64,000 nt of DNA, from the NCBI GenBank assembly GCA_028280195.1, contig JANQMH010000017.1, positions 1-64,000 on the forward strand. The letters run 5' to 3'. The notes under the pieces were generated by a model. It was given only the letters and a program-made list of their open reading frames with translations, was not told where the DNA came from and searched no databases. Shown piece after piece: positions 33,990-42,851 of this stretch (the stretch's first letter is position 1; each line of letters starts with the position of its first letter). Source of the DNA: Exilibacterium sp. (GTDB lineage: Bacteria; Pseudomonadota; Gammaproteobacteria; Pseudomonadales; Cellvibrionaceae). The position numbers were made by a program, and so were the translations under genes.

Positions 33990-34652
33990 ATGGACTTCAT
34001 GACCATCATCGTGCGTTTTTTCCAAAGCGGCGGTCCCTTTATGTACCCGATTGCGATCGTCCTGGTGATCGGTCTGGCTGTGGTACTGGAACGCTGGTTG
34101 TTTTTAACCCGCGCAAAAATGTCCAATCGGCGCGCCTTTGATCGCATCATGCCGATGCTGAGCAAGCGCGACTACAAAAGCGTGATCAACTTTGCCAAGT
34201 CCGACGGCGCCCCGGTTGCCCGCATTATCGCTTCGGGCGTTGCGCGACTGAGCCAGACTCAGCGCCGCGACGAAATCGAATTCGCCATGGAAGAAGGTGT
34301 CATGGAGGCGGTACCGCGCCTGGAAAAACGCACCTCCTACCTTGCCACCCTGGCCAATATCGCCACCCTGCTGGGGCTGCTCGGCACCATTATCGGTTTG
34401 ATTGCCGCCTTTACCGCGGTGGCCAACGCCGACCCCACCGAGAAAGCCTCGCTGCTGTCGCAAAGTATTTCCGTAGCCATGAACACCACGGCTTTCGGTT
34501 TGATCTCGGCCATTCCGCTGCTGCTGTTTCACGCCATGCTGCAGACCAAAACCACCGAGATTGTCGACAGCCTGGAAATGGCCGGCGTCAAGTGCCTGAA
34601 CCTGATGGCCGACGCCCGCCTGATGGCATCAAAGTCCCGTTCCGGCGACTAG
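33990..34652 (+). CDS. MotA/TolQ/ExbB proton channel family protein
   Basis: A 220-residue inner-membrane protein with three helices: near residues 14-32 (GPFMYPIAIVLVIGLAVVLE), 113-135 (ATLANIATLLGLLGTIIGLIAAF) and 160-182 (NTTAFGLISAIPLLLFHAML). The LLGLLGTIIGLIAAF and TTAFGLISAIP motifs are those of ExbB/TolQ/AglR. With the two ExbD-type proteins downstream it forms a proton-motive-force-driven motor. Confidence 0.93.
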   Translation: MDFMTIIVRFFQSGGPFMYPIAIVLVIGLAVVLERWLFLTRAKMSNRRAFDRIMPMLSKRDYKSVINFAKSDGAPVARIIASGVARLSQTQRRDEIEFAMEEGVMEAVPRLEKRTSYLATLANIATLLGLLGTIIGLIAAFTAVANADPTEKASLLSQSISVAMNTTAFGLISAIPLLLFHAMLQTKTTEIVDSLEMAGVKCLNLMADARLMASKSRSGD

Positions 34653-34711
34653 CGCTGTAGCTTAACCGGGCCCGACGCCCCTGAGCCAGTAAACGGAGTG
34701 GTACTGCGACC

Positions 34712-35266
34712 ATGATGCGACGAAGACGTTTCGCCAATAAAGAAGCGGAATTGGATATCACCTCTTTCATGAATCTGATGATCGTGCTGGTGCCGGTATT
34801 GTTGATGAGCATGGTGTTTTCCCAGATTACCGTGCTCGATCTGAAACTGCCTGACATGGCAGCCTCGGATGACAACAAGGACCAGCAGCAGGAAAAACAG
34901 TTGGAGCTGGTGATTCGCGATGACTATATCGACGTAAACTACCCGGCCGGCGTTCGCCTCAAGCGCATCGCCCAAAAAACGGAAGAAGGCGCTGACAAAC
35001 CCGGCCACGATTTCAAACTGCTGTCACTGGTGCTGCAGGAAGTAAAGCGCCAGTTGCGTGAAAAAGGCATAGAGAAGCGCGACATACTGGTTTTATCCGA
35101 GGCCGATACCAGCTACCAGACCATTGTCTCCACCATGGACACAGTGCGCTCGTTCAGGGCTGTGGTGGCCGCCTCCGAAGTTAATGCCGAACTGTTTCCC
35201 GATATTTCCCTCGGCGACGCCCCTGAAGGCGAGGCCCTGGTCAGCGTGGGGAGTGCCGGTCGATGA
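34712..35266 (+). CDS. ExbD/TolR family protein, first copy
   Basis: A 184-residue protein with a short cytoplasmic N-terminus, one membrane helix bearing the essential Asp (ELDITSFMNLMIVLVPVLLMSMVF) and a periplasmic domain. The Asp in the LDITSFMN motif is the proton-carrying residue of ExbD/TolR/AglS. It stops 4 bp into the next gene, which is a second ExbD-type protein, so the motor probably contains both. Confidence 0.92.
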   Translation: MMRRRRFANKEAELDITSFMNLMIVLVPVLLMSMVFSQITVLDLKLPDMAASDDNKDQQQEKQLELVIRDDYIDVNYPAGVRLKRIAQKTEEGADKPGHDFKLLSLVLQEVKRQLREKGIEKRDILVLSEADTSYQTIVSTMDTVRSFRAVVAASEVNAELFPDISLGDAPEGEALVSVGSAGR

Positions 35267-35805
35267 AACAGAACCTGCGCGCCCGCCGCATGGCCCGCCA
35301 CCACCGGCGCCTGAAGCAGACCTCCAAGCTCAACCTGGTTTCGCTGATGGATATTTTTACCATTCTGGTTTTCTTTCTGCTGGTCAATTCCTCCGATGTG
35401 GAAGTCTTGCAGAGCAACAAGAGCATCAAGCTGCCGGAATCGGTAGCGGAAAAGAAACCCGACACCACCCTGGTAGTCATGCTTAACCAGAGCGATATCG
35501 TCGTCAGCGGTCGCTCGCTGGTATCGGTAGCCGATGTATTGAAGCGCGACGACAACGATATCAAAGAACTGACCGACGAATTGACCTACCAGGCATCGCG
35601 CCGCCCGCTGACTGAACTCGAGCGGCGCAAAGGGCGGGCCGTTACCATCATGGGTGACGAGTCCATACCCTACGCCCTGCTGAAGCGCATTATGACCACC
35701 TGCGCCGCGGCCGATTACCGCGATATCTCCCTGGCGGTCACTCGCGTTGCGCCGGGTGAAACGGAGACGGCGCAGCAAGAGGGAGGCCTGGCGTGGCAGC
35801 AATAG
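35263..35805 (+). CDS. ExbD/TolR family protein, second copy
   Basis: A 180-residue paralogue of the preceding gene. The N-terminal RRLKQTSKLNLVSLMDIFTILVFFLLVNSS holds the membrane helix with Asp in SLMDIFT. The periplasmic region ends with IPYALLKRIMTTCAAADYRDISLAV, a typical ExbD C-terminal fold. ATGA overlap with the upstream gene indicates translational coupling. Paired ExbD genes are a mark of Agl/Glt-type clusters rather than ordinary iron-uptake TonB systems. Confidence 0.92.
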   Translation: MKQNLRARRMARHHRRLKQTSKLNLVSLMDIFTILVFFLLVNSSDVEVLQSNKSIKLPESVAEKKPDTTLVVMLNQSDIVVSGRSLVSVADVLKRDDNDIKELTDELTYQASRRPLTELERRKGRAVTIMGDESIPYALLKRIMTTCAAADYRDISLAVTRVAPGETETAQQEGGLAWQQ

Positions 35806-36758
35806 TTATGAGAGGCCCGAGCCTGCAGCTGCCCTGGCAGTCGCTGGAAGAGGACAATCGCACTTACAAGCGCATCCTCAAGACGCTGCTGATTACACTG
35901 TTCATTGTCGGCTTGATCATACCGTTCATTCCGGTCCCCGAGCCCGAGCGCAAAGAGCTGGAGGAGTTGCCGCCGCAGCTGGCCCAGGTGATTCTGGAGA
36001 AAAAGGAGCTGCCCAAACCCGAGCCCAAACCCAAGCCGAAGCCCAAACCGAAACCGGAAAAGCCCAAGGAAAAACCCAAGCCGAAACCGGAGCCCAAACC
36101 CGAGCCCAAGCCAAAACCCAAGCCGGAACCCAAACCCGTGCAGCTGGTGGAGCAGGCGCGGGAAAAAGCCGCCACCAGCGGGCTGATGCAGTTTAAAGAC
36201 GATCTCGCCGATATGCGCGACACCCTGGAGATGGCCGATGTCGCCAGCGCCAACCTCAGCCGCGGCGTGGCCGAGGCCAGAAAAGTGGACCGCTCGGTGA
36301 TCACCAGCCAGGCGCGCGGCACCAGCGGCGGTATCAGCACCGCCGCACTCAGCCGCGACACCGGCGGTGTCGCGCTGTCCGGCAGGGAAACCACCAAAGT
36401 CGACACACCGGTGGCGCTGAAGCGATCCAACGCCAATAAAGCCAGTACCGGCGGTGGCCGCGACCAGTCTGCGCGTAGCGACGAAGAGATCCGCAAAATC
36501 ATGGATCGCAACAAAGGCGCCATCTTCGCCATCTATAACCGCGCGCTGCGCAAAAACCCGGGCCTGCAGGGCAAGGTGACCGTACAGATCGTTATCGAGC
36601 CCAGCGGCCAGGTCGCCTCGGCAAAAATCGTCTCCAGCGACCTCAACGACGATGCCCTGGAGAAGAAACTGCTGGCGCGCATACGCCTTATCGCCTTCAG
36701 CGCCAATAACGTGCTGCGCACCACGCTCAACTACTCGTTCGACTTCCTGCCCTACTGA
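35793..36758 (+). CDS. TonB-like protein with AgmX/PglI-type C-terminal domain
   Basis: A 321-residue energy-coupling protein. One membrane helix lies near residues 29-46 (LKTLLITLFIVGLIIPFIP), followed by a Pro/Lys/Glu spacer of about 50 residues (repeating KPKPKPE) that can span the periplasm. The C-terminal domain (residues 230-321: EIRKIMDRNKGAIFAIYNRAL, then VTVQIVIEPSGQVASAKIVSS) is of the AgmX/PglI type. GTG 35793 is preferred because GGGAGG lies about 8 bases upstream; ATG 35808 is possible. It is the last gene of the envelope-machine operon. Confidence 0.85.
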   Translation: MAAIVMRGPSLQLPWQSLEEDNRTYKRILKTLLITLFIVGLIIPFIPVPEPERKELEELPPQLAQVILEKKELPKPEPKPKPKPKPKPEKPKEKPKPKPEPKPEPKPKPKPEPKPVQLVEQAREKAATSGLMQFKDDLADMRDTLEMADVASANLSRGVAEARKVDRSVITSQARGTSGGISTAALSRDTGGVALSGRETTKVDTPVALKRSNANKASTGGGRDQSARSDEEIRKIMDRNKGAIFAIYNRALRKNPGLQGKVTVQIVIEPSGQVASAKIVSSDLNDDALEKKLLARIRLIAFSANNVLRTTLNYSFDFLPY

Positions 36759-36979
36759 CGCCCTCCCACTGCACAGCCCGTCCCTCATGGCGGACTGTGC
36801 GCCAAGTGGTTACCATGCTGGCGCTTTGCAGTAACAAACTCGGGAGCCTGCCGGGGTATTAACGGCAACTGCCCGCCTCCCCGGCCGGCAGTTCCCCACC
36901 CGGTTCTGCCGTAAGAAGGCTCAACCGCAACGCCTGCGATCCGCTTGAGCGTTGGGACTGAGCCCGGTCTCACCCGGCC

Positions 36980-37429
36980 TCAGTAAAAGCTCGGGTAATA
37001 AGTGGGCTCGTAGGGCTGCAGCTCATAGTGTGGTTGCAGAAAGGCCACCAAATCAGCCAGTTGCGCCACTGTCATCACTGAATTGAAATTCGGCATTTTC
37101 GACTGCCCGCCCTCCTGCACCATTTCTTCGGGATAGCCCTTGGCCAGCCTGTGCGAGGGGTTGATCACCGAAGTGACCAGTTCAGCATAGGTTTTCACAC
37201 GGCTGACCTTGCCGCCGAGCACTATCGGCACCTCGGCATCACTCTCGGTATTGCCCTCCTTGCCTTTGACGGCATGGCAGGACTTGCAGTTGAATTCCTG
37301 AAAAACCATCTCCCCTCTGGCGGCGTCCCCCACCGGCAGGCTGAAGCCGCGGGGTGATTCGGGGCCGGTATCGCAGGCGGACATGAGAAAGGCAAGGCTA
37401 ATCACTGTGCACAGGCGGGTTTTATTCAT
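36980..37429 (-). CDS. Monohaem c-type cytochrome lipoprotein
   Basis: A 149-residue exported protein. The signal peptide ends in lipobox LMSAC (Cys19). Haem is attached at CKSCH (Cys48, Cys51, His52), and KMPNFN likely supplies the distal Met ligand. The GYPEEMVQEGGQSKMPNFNSVMTVAQLADLVAFLQPHY segment is typical of class I cytochromes c. ATG 37429 follows AAGGAGAAAATC. It is probably a periplasmic electron carrier; no partner oxidase is nearby. Confidence 0.88.
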   Translation of the reverse strand: MNKTRLCTVISLAFLMSACDTGPESPRGFSLPVGDAARGEMVFQEFNCKSCHAVKGKEGNTESDAEVPIVLGGKVSRVKTYAELVTSVINPSHRLAKGYPEEMVQEGGQSKMPNFNSVMTVAQLADLVAFLQPHYELQPYEPTYYPSFY

Positions 37430-38131
37430 GATTTTCTCCTTAGGGTGTGCAGTGGGTATTCTATAGTAGTGTTGTGCCGAAAAGTTGATATAAGACAATA
37501 ACTAAGGGCTATTAAGGCGGCTGCAACCCACCGTCCCCCGGCTATTTCAGACAGTTGCCCGCCATATGCCGGGTTGCCTGGGCAGTATGGCCGGTTTTTA
37601 GGTAGAGTACGGAGTGATGATCCGGGCCCCGGGGTTGGTAGAAAATTGGGGTTGGGATTTGTTGTTTAAAAACAAGGAGATATATTTGGTGTGTTCTTCT
37701 CGGGTATAGGATAGGAATAATAGTTGGCGTATTATGCCTTGTTTTAATACCCTTTTTATGTAGTATTGAAACAATCTCTACGTCTTGAAAGAGTATTGTA
37801 ATTATGTATCGGCAAAGCACTATTATCACTCCGCCCAATGGTGACTGGCTAAATACGGCAGGTAGACAGCCGGGAATGACAGTAAATAAGAGCGGTGTGA
37901 TCAATCAATGATCTGACCAGCAAAGTACACCGAGAGAGAGGGAAGAAGTAAGGCTTATACGGCCTAAATTACTCTGTGCCGAACAAGGTGGGTTTAGTGA
38001 TCGTACCCCAGATCAGAGACACTAGGAGGTAAAAGTACGACTGAAAACCAATGGCTAGGGTATTGTTTGATTACAAAAGATCATTAATGATTACGAGTAG
38101 AGAGCGATATCTCGGCCAACTTGCCTCTTCT

Positions 38132-38170
38132 CTAACATGGCTATTTCTTTAGCCCTGTTAGATTTTTTTA
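38132..38170 (+). terminator. Orphan intrinsic terminator
   Basis: CTAACATGGCT (38132-38142) pairs with AGCCCTGTTAG (38151-38161) with one mismatch around an 8-nt loop, followed by ATTTTTTTA. This is a good plus-strand rho-independent terminator, yet no plus-strand gene lies within 1.3 kb upstream. Confidence 0.65.
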
Positions 38171-38227
38171 TCATAGTTTAACGAAATCGCCAAATTGAAT
38201 CGTGGGAGCTGGTGTCGTGCTTGTTTG

Positions 38228-38440
38228 TTAACTAACATTATGAAAACCTCTCAGGCCACTAACTATAAAGTTGGCCCACTTTTCACCAAAAAAACAGATG
38301 GTTCCCTCTGTTGCAAGGCTGCCCCAAGGGATACGCAGGACGGTCTCGTACGATAGCTCCCAAACACCGCCGTTATAGCTTTGAGCTGTACCCCAAAAAG
38401 CTGTTGAATCATATTCTATCCAAAAATATAAAGGAAAACC
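38228..38440 (-). pseudogene. Possible protein fragment without a start codon
   Basis: A 70-codon open frame bounded by TAA on both sides, translating as GFPLYFWIEYDSTAFWGTAQ and continuing with SYNGGVWELSYETVLRIPWG and a short Gly/Phe-rich end. The composition (aromatic, few Ser/Leu runs) looks like real protein rather than chance, but there is no ATG, GTG or TTG with a binding site. It may be the tail of a gene lost when the cas locus was inserted. Origin unknown. Confidence 0.3.
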
Positions 38441-38543
38441 TTAAAATAGAGTTGAGGGGTTAGCAATTGTTGGCGTATTAGGTTTTAGGGAATCGAGTTT
38501 AAGGCATGGATGTTTTTCGGCGTGCTTTTGTAATATTTATTAT

Positions 38544-38572
38544 TTGTCATGCTGATCTACCCAGGATATTGT
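38544..38572 (+). promoter_or_regulatory. Candidate sigma 70 promoter of the cas operon
   Basis: TTGTCA (38544-38549) and TATTGT (38567-38572) are separated by 17 bp and lie 36 bp upstream of the cas1 ATG. The -35 box matches consensus at five of six positions, the -10 box at four of six. Weak evidence on its own. Confidence 0.4.
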
Positions 38573-38607
38573 AAACCAACTATAGCGGATAGAATGGCAT
38601 AGATTCT

Positions 38608-39582
38608 ATGGAAGATCTCTCACCGTCAGACCTTAAAGCGATACTGCATTCCAAAAGGGCGAACATCTATTATTTGCAACATTGCAGAGTGCTAGTAAAT
38701 GGTGGCCGTGTTGAATATGTTACTGATGCAGGCAAGCAATCGCTATACTGGAATATCCCAATAGCCAATACAACAACTCTACTGCTGGGTACTGGCACTT
38801 CGGTAACTCAAGCGGCCATGCGCGAACTCGCAAAGGCCGGTGTCTTGGTTGGTTTTTGTGGTGGTGGCGGAACCCCGCTATTTAGTGCTAATGAATTCGA
38901 TGTGGAAGTTGCTTGGTTTTCACCACAAAGTGAGTATAGGCCGACAGAGTATTTACAGAACTGGGTCGGATTCTGGTTTGATAGCGATAAACGGTTAGAG
39001 GCTGCAAAAGCAATTCAAACAGCCAGATTAGGTCTGATAGGTAAACAGTGGAATAAAAATAAGCAATTTAAGGACGGTGACTTTTTTATCGATGAAAGTG
39101 AGCTTACTTTGGTATTGAGCAATTATTTGGAGCGAATAGACAATGCTTCAAGCGTTTCTCATTTATTGACGCTCGAAGCACGATTAACGAAGCATCTTTT
39201 CAAACTTGCTTCTAAAGTTGTCAACTATGGGGATTTTGTAAGAGCCAAGCGTGGGACCGGAACTGACCCAGCTAACCGCTTTTTAGATCATGGTAATTAT
39301 CTAGCTTATGGCCTAGGTGCAACTGCAACCTGGGTGCTTGGTCTACCTCATGGCCTCGCTGTTTTGCATGGGAAAACTCGCCGTGGTGGATTGGTTTTTG
39401 ATACTGCAGATCTTGTCAAGGATGCCTTGATCTTACCGCAAGCATTTATCTCGGCAGTTCGAGGTGATGAGGAGCAGGAGTTTAGGCAGGAGTGTGTGAA
39501 AAATCTAACCAAGACAGAAGCGCTTGACTTTATGATCGATAATTTGAAAGGTATTGCATTAACACTTGGGAAACCTGGATGA
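38608..39582 (+). CDS. cas1: Type I-F CRISPR integrase Cas1
   Basis: A 324-residue spacer-integration nuclease of the I-F subtype. The N-terminal SKRANIYYLQHCRVLVNGGRVEYVTD and TTTLLLGTGTSVTQAAMREL are diagnostic. The metal-binding triad is intact at Glu190 (LTLEARLTK), His254 (AVLHGKTRRGG) and Asp268 (DTADLVKDA), the positions expected for Pseudomonas-type I-F Cas1. It works with the Cas2 domain of Cas2-3. The ATG of cas2-3 overlaps its stop (ATGA). Codon use is AT-richer than the chromosomal genes to the left. Confidence 0.97.
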   Translation: MEDLSPSDLKAILHSKRANIYYLQHCRVLVNGGRVEYVTDAGKQSLYWNIPIANTTTLLLGTGTSVTQAAMRELAKAGVLVGFCGGGGTPLFSANEFDVEVAWFSPQSEYRPTEYLQNWVGFWFDSDKRLEAAKAIQTARLGLIGKQWNKNKQFKDGDFFIDESELTLVLSNYLERIDNASSVSHLLTLEARLTKHLFKLASKVVNYGDFVRAKRGTGTDPANRFLDHGNYLAYGLGATATWVLGLPHGLAVLHGKTRRGGLVFDTADLVKDALILPQAFISAVRGDEEQEFRQECVKNLTKTEALDFMIDNLKGIALTLGKPG

Positions 39583-42500
39583 ACATTCTGATTGTGTCGC
39601 AGTGCACGAAGAATGCTCTTACAGAGACTCGACGCATTCTTGATCAGTTCGCCGAGCGGCGAGGGCATCGCACTTGGCAAACCCATATTACTCAGCAGGG
39701 GCTTCAGGCGCTTAAAAGACTGCTTAAGCGCTCAGCACGTCGCAACACGGCTGTGGCTTGCCACTGGATGCGAGGCCGTGATCGAACTGACTTATTATGG
39801 ATTGTTGGAAATGCCGGTCGTTTTAACGAGCAAGGTGCGGTGCCAACTAATATAACCGAGCGGGATGTTTTGCGTAAGCAAGATGAAAACAATTGGCACT
39901 CGGCAGAAGATATTGCCTTACTTGCTAGTATGGCTGGCCTTTTCCACGACTTTGGTAAAGCAAATAGTGCATTTCAGCGTAAGTTAAAAAATGCCAATGG
40001 AAGACCTATGGCTGATGCTTATCGGCACGAGTGGGTTTCGTTACGACTATTTGAGGCATTTGTCAATAAACAAGAGGATCGAGTATGGTTGCAAAACTTA
40101 GTTGATTCATCTGAAGCAGCTATCGATAGTTGTTTGCAGACAGTTTATAGAGACGGACTGGATGAATCAGATATAGACAGGCTGTGCCCTTTTGAATGTA
40201 TGCCTCCCCTGGCTCAGGTAATAGGTTGGCTGATTGTCAGTCATCATCGCTTGCCGACCCAAAATCAAGAGGAGCCACAATCTAGTATTCTAAAATGTCT
40301 TCCTTTGAATATAGATGAAGACTGGTGTGGTAGGAACGACAATATATCGGGAAAACAGATTCAAGCTTGCTGGAAATTCAATGCTGACATACCGTTAAAG
40401 AGTCAACACTGGCAGCAACATGCTGCAAAGATTGCCAGAATAATACTTTCCCGCCCGGGTATGGTTAGATCTAATTATATTGAAGACCCTTATGTCCTGC
40501 ATTTGTCCCGTATGGCGCTAATGCTGGCAGATCACTACTACTCCAGTCAGCCTAGTCACAGTCGTTATGGTGATAAAGAATACCCGCTTTATGCCAATAC
40601 ACATCACAAGACACATGTTTTAAAACAGCGTTTGGATGAGCACCTTATTGGTGTGGAAGTGAATGCAGGTAAGATCGCGCGCATGCTGCCACGGCTTGAG
40701 TTTCAATTGCCTCGCCTTGCTCGCCACCGAGGGTTTCGCCAACGAAGTCGGGATAAATGTTTCCAGTGGCAGGATAAAGCATTTGATTTGGCAACTTCGG
40801 TACAAGAACGGTCTTTGCTACAAGGATTTTTTGGTGTAAATATGGCATCTACAGGCTGCGGAAAAACACTCGCTAACGGGCGTATTCTATATGGTTTGTC
40901 TGATCCGCAACTGGGGGCTCGCTTCAGTGTTGCTTTGGGCTTGCGAAGCCTGACTCTTCAAACCGGTGATGCCTACAGAGAGCGCCTAGAATTGGGCGAT
41001 GATGATATGGCTGTGCTTGTAGGTGGTGCTGCAATAAGGGAGCTTCACCAGCGCGCCAGAGAAGACGATAGCCTTATGTCTATTAGCGGGTCTGAATCAG
41101 CAGAGTGTTTGGTTCCCGATTATCAACATGTTTCCTATGAAGGCAGTATAGAGAGTGGGCCATTTAGCCGGTGGCTGGATAACAACCCCAATGCGCGCCG
41201 CCTTTTGAGCGCGCCCATCCTCACTTGTACAATTGATCATTTAATGCCTGCCACTGAAGCAACACGGGGTGGTCACCAAATTGCTCCTATGTTGCGCTTG
41301 TTGACCTCGGATCTTGTGCTTGATGAACCCGATGATTTTTCGACGGAGGATCTGCCGGCGTTAAGTCGGCTGGTGAATTGGGCCGGGTTGCTGGGCAGTA
41401 GGGTCTTGATCTCTTCTGCAACTTTGCCACCTGCCATTGTTCAGGGGCTGTTCAGCGCCTATGTAAGTGGAAGGCGTTGCTATCAGCAAAACAGAGGTGT
41501 TCCTGGGCAGCCTGTGAGTATATGTTGTGCCTGGTTTGACGAGTATGAGTCTCGTGCTGCGGACCATGCATTGGAAGATAGCTTTATTGCAGCACATTTA
41601 AGCTTTGTGGAAAAGCGAGTGGCAAAGTTGTCCAAGGCTGAGAAGCGCCGCAAAGCGACAGTAAAACCATTGTCTATAGCTTCTGGCTCGGAAAAAAACG
41701 CTATATATAAGAGCTTTGCCCAGTGTTTGCATGAGCATATTCATAACTTGCACAACCAGCATCACACCGTCGACCAAATTACTGGAAAAAAAGTGAGTTT
41801 GGGCTTGGTAAGAATAGCGAATATTGATTCGTTAGTAGGTGCAGCTAAAGAGCTTTACTCTTTGGATGCCGAGTATGGATATCATCTCCATATATGTGTT
41901 TATCACTCTCAACATCCACTACTTGTGCGTTCCGAAATTGAAAGTCAGCTCGATACATTTTTAAACCGTAAAGACCCAGTCATGCTATTCCGAGATTCGA
42001 GAATACGTGACATCTTGGATCGCAAGTGGGAAGAGAATCATATCTTTATTGTATTGGCAACAGCGGTAGCTGAGGTGGGGCGCGACCACGACTACGACTG
42101 GGGTATTGTTGAACCTTCCTCCATGCGTTCGATTATTCAGCTGGCTGGGCGAATTCGGCGCCATCGTCCGGGATTTTGTAAATTGCCTAATCTGTATTTG
42201 TTGGGTACGAATATTCGGCATATAGCAAATGGTCCGAGTCAGCCTGCCTATTGCCGCCCTGGCTTTGAGAGTTCTCAGTTTTTACTGGAAAGTCACTACC
42301 TCAGTGAGCTGCTAACGCGTGACCAATTATCTTCAATAGATGCTACCACCCGCATTATTGAGCGGAGAAAGCTGGAGCCGACAAAAAACCTAGTTGACTT
42401 AGAGCATAGTTGTATGCGTGCCTGGATGTTTGGTAAGGCTGATAGCGCAGAGAGTTTAGTAGTGAAGCCTGCTTCCTGGTGGTGGGTCACCAGAGCAACT

Positions 42501-42851
42501 CTAAGTGGGGAGTTACAGCGTGTGCAACCGTTTCGATATGATCCACTAGGTCGCCAGCGCTACGGACTACTACCCAATGATGATGGTGAGATTAGGCTGC
42601 ACCGCTATAAGCATGATGGCAGGCTTGTCGATGTAAATAACCTAATTCACCCCAACCCTTTTGATCTGGGATGTGGTGTGAGCGTTTGGGGGGGAGGTGA
42701 TTTTGAAACAATACTGATGGATCTAGCAGAGAAGCTGGATATGGAGGTCGGGATCTGTGCACGAAGATTTGGATTTGTCGAATTGCCGGATCGTGGAAGC
42801 GAGCAAGGTTGGTACTATGACTTTTCTTTGGGCTTTAGTCGCTTTAGATAA
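39579..42851 (+). CDS. cas3: Type I-F Cas2-Cas3 fusion nuclease-helicase
   Basis: A 1090-residue protein typical of I-F. Residues 1-95 are the Cas2 domain (MNILIVSQCTKNALTETRR). The HD nuclease starts near 110, with His123-Asp124 in GLFHDFGKANSAF and a later SHHRLP motif. The helicase has Walker A STGCGKT (424-430), the I-F type DEPD box (582-585), the ISSATLPP motif III and the QLAGRIRRHR motif VI. It degrades target DNA after Cascade binding and joins Cas1 in adaptation. All key residues look intact, so it is probably active. Confidence 0.97.
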   Translation: MNILIVSQCTKNALTETRRILDQFAERRGHRTWQTHITQQGLQALKRLLKRSARRNTAVACHWMRGRDRTDLLWIVGNAGRFNEQGAVPTNITERDVLRKQDENNWHSAEDIALLASMAGLFHDFGKANSAFQRKLKNANGRPMADAYRHEWVSLRLFEAFVNKQEDRVWLQNLVDSSEAAIDSCLQTVYRDGLDESDIDRLCPFECMPPLAQVIGWLIVSHHRLPTQNQEEPQSSILKCLPLNIDEDWCGRNDNISGKQIQACWKFNADIPLKSQHWQQHAAKIARIILSRPGMVRSNYIEDPYVLHLSRMALMLADHYYSSQPSHSRYGDKEYPLYANTHHKTHVLKQRLDEHLIGVEVNAGKIARMLPRLEFQLPRLARHRGFRQRSRDKCFQWQDKAFDLATSVQERSLLQGFFGVNMASTGCGKTLANGRILYGLSDPQLGARFSVALGLRSLTLQTGDAYRERLELGDDDMAVLVGGAAIRELHQRAREDDSLMSISGSESAECLVPDYQHVSYEGSIESGPFSRWLDNNPNARRLLSAPILTCTIDHLMPATEATRGGHQIAPMLRLLTSDLVLDEPDDFSTEDLPALSRLVNWAGLLGSRVLISSATLPPAIVQGLFSAYVSGRRCYQQNRGVPGQPVSICCAWFDEYESRAADHALEDSFIAAHLSFVEKRVAKLSKAEKRRKATVKPLSIASGSEKNAIYKSFAQCLHEHIHNLHNQHHTVDQITGKKVSLGLVRIANIDSLVGAAKELYSLDAEYGYHLHICVYHSQHPLLVRSEIESQLDTFLNRKDPVMLFRDSRIRDILDRKWEENHIFIVLATAVAEVGRDHDYDWGIVEPSSMRSIIQLAGRIRRHRPGFCKLPNLYLLGTNIRHIANGPSQPAYCRPGFESSQFLLESHYLSELLTRDQLSSIDATTRIIERRKLEPTKNLVDLEHSCMRAWMFGKADSAESLVVKPASWWWVTRATLSGELQRVQPFRYDPLGRQRYGLLPNDDGEIRLHRYKHDGRLVDVNNLIHPNPFDLGCGVSVWGGGDFETILMDLAEKLDMEVGICARRFGFVELPDRGSEQGWYYDFSLGFSRFR

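Larger units (their letters stand above)
37430..38543. other. AT-rich gene-poor region upstream of the cas operon
   Basis: About 1.1 kb without a convincing gene, clearly AT-richer than the left part of the window. It contains a terminator-like hairpin (38132-38170) and a start-less open frame of 70 codons on the minus strand (38228-38440). A 120-codon minus-strand frame at 37542-37904 lacks a ribosome binding site and has no protein-like features. No CRISPR repeat, tRNA or transposase was seen. Confidence 0.5.

Noticed and set aside
37542..37904. A 120-codon minus-strand frame before the cas locus
   Set aside because: No ribosome binding site, no recognisable family, and a composition expected of AT-rich noncoding DNA.
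37430..38607. A second I-F array on the cas1 side
   Set aside because: No copy of the CTGCC-GTACA-GGCAG repeat was found there, so only one array is present.
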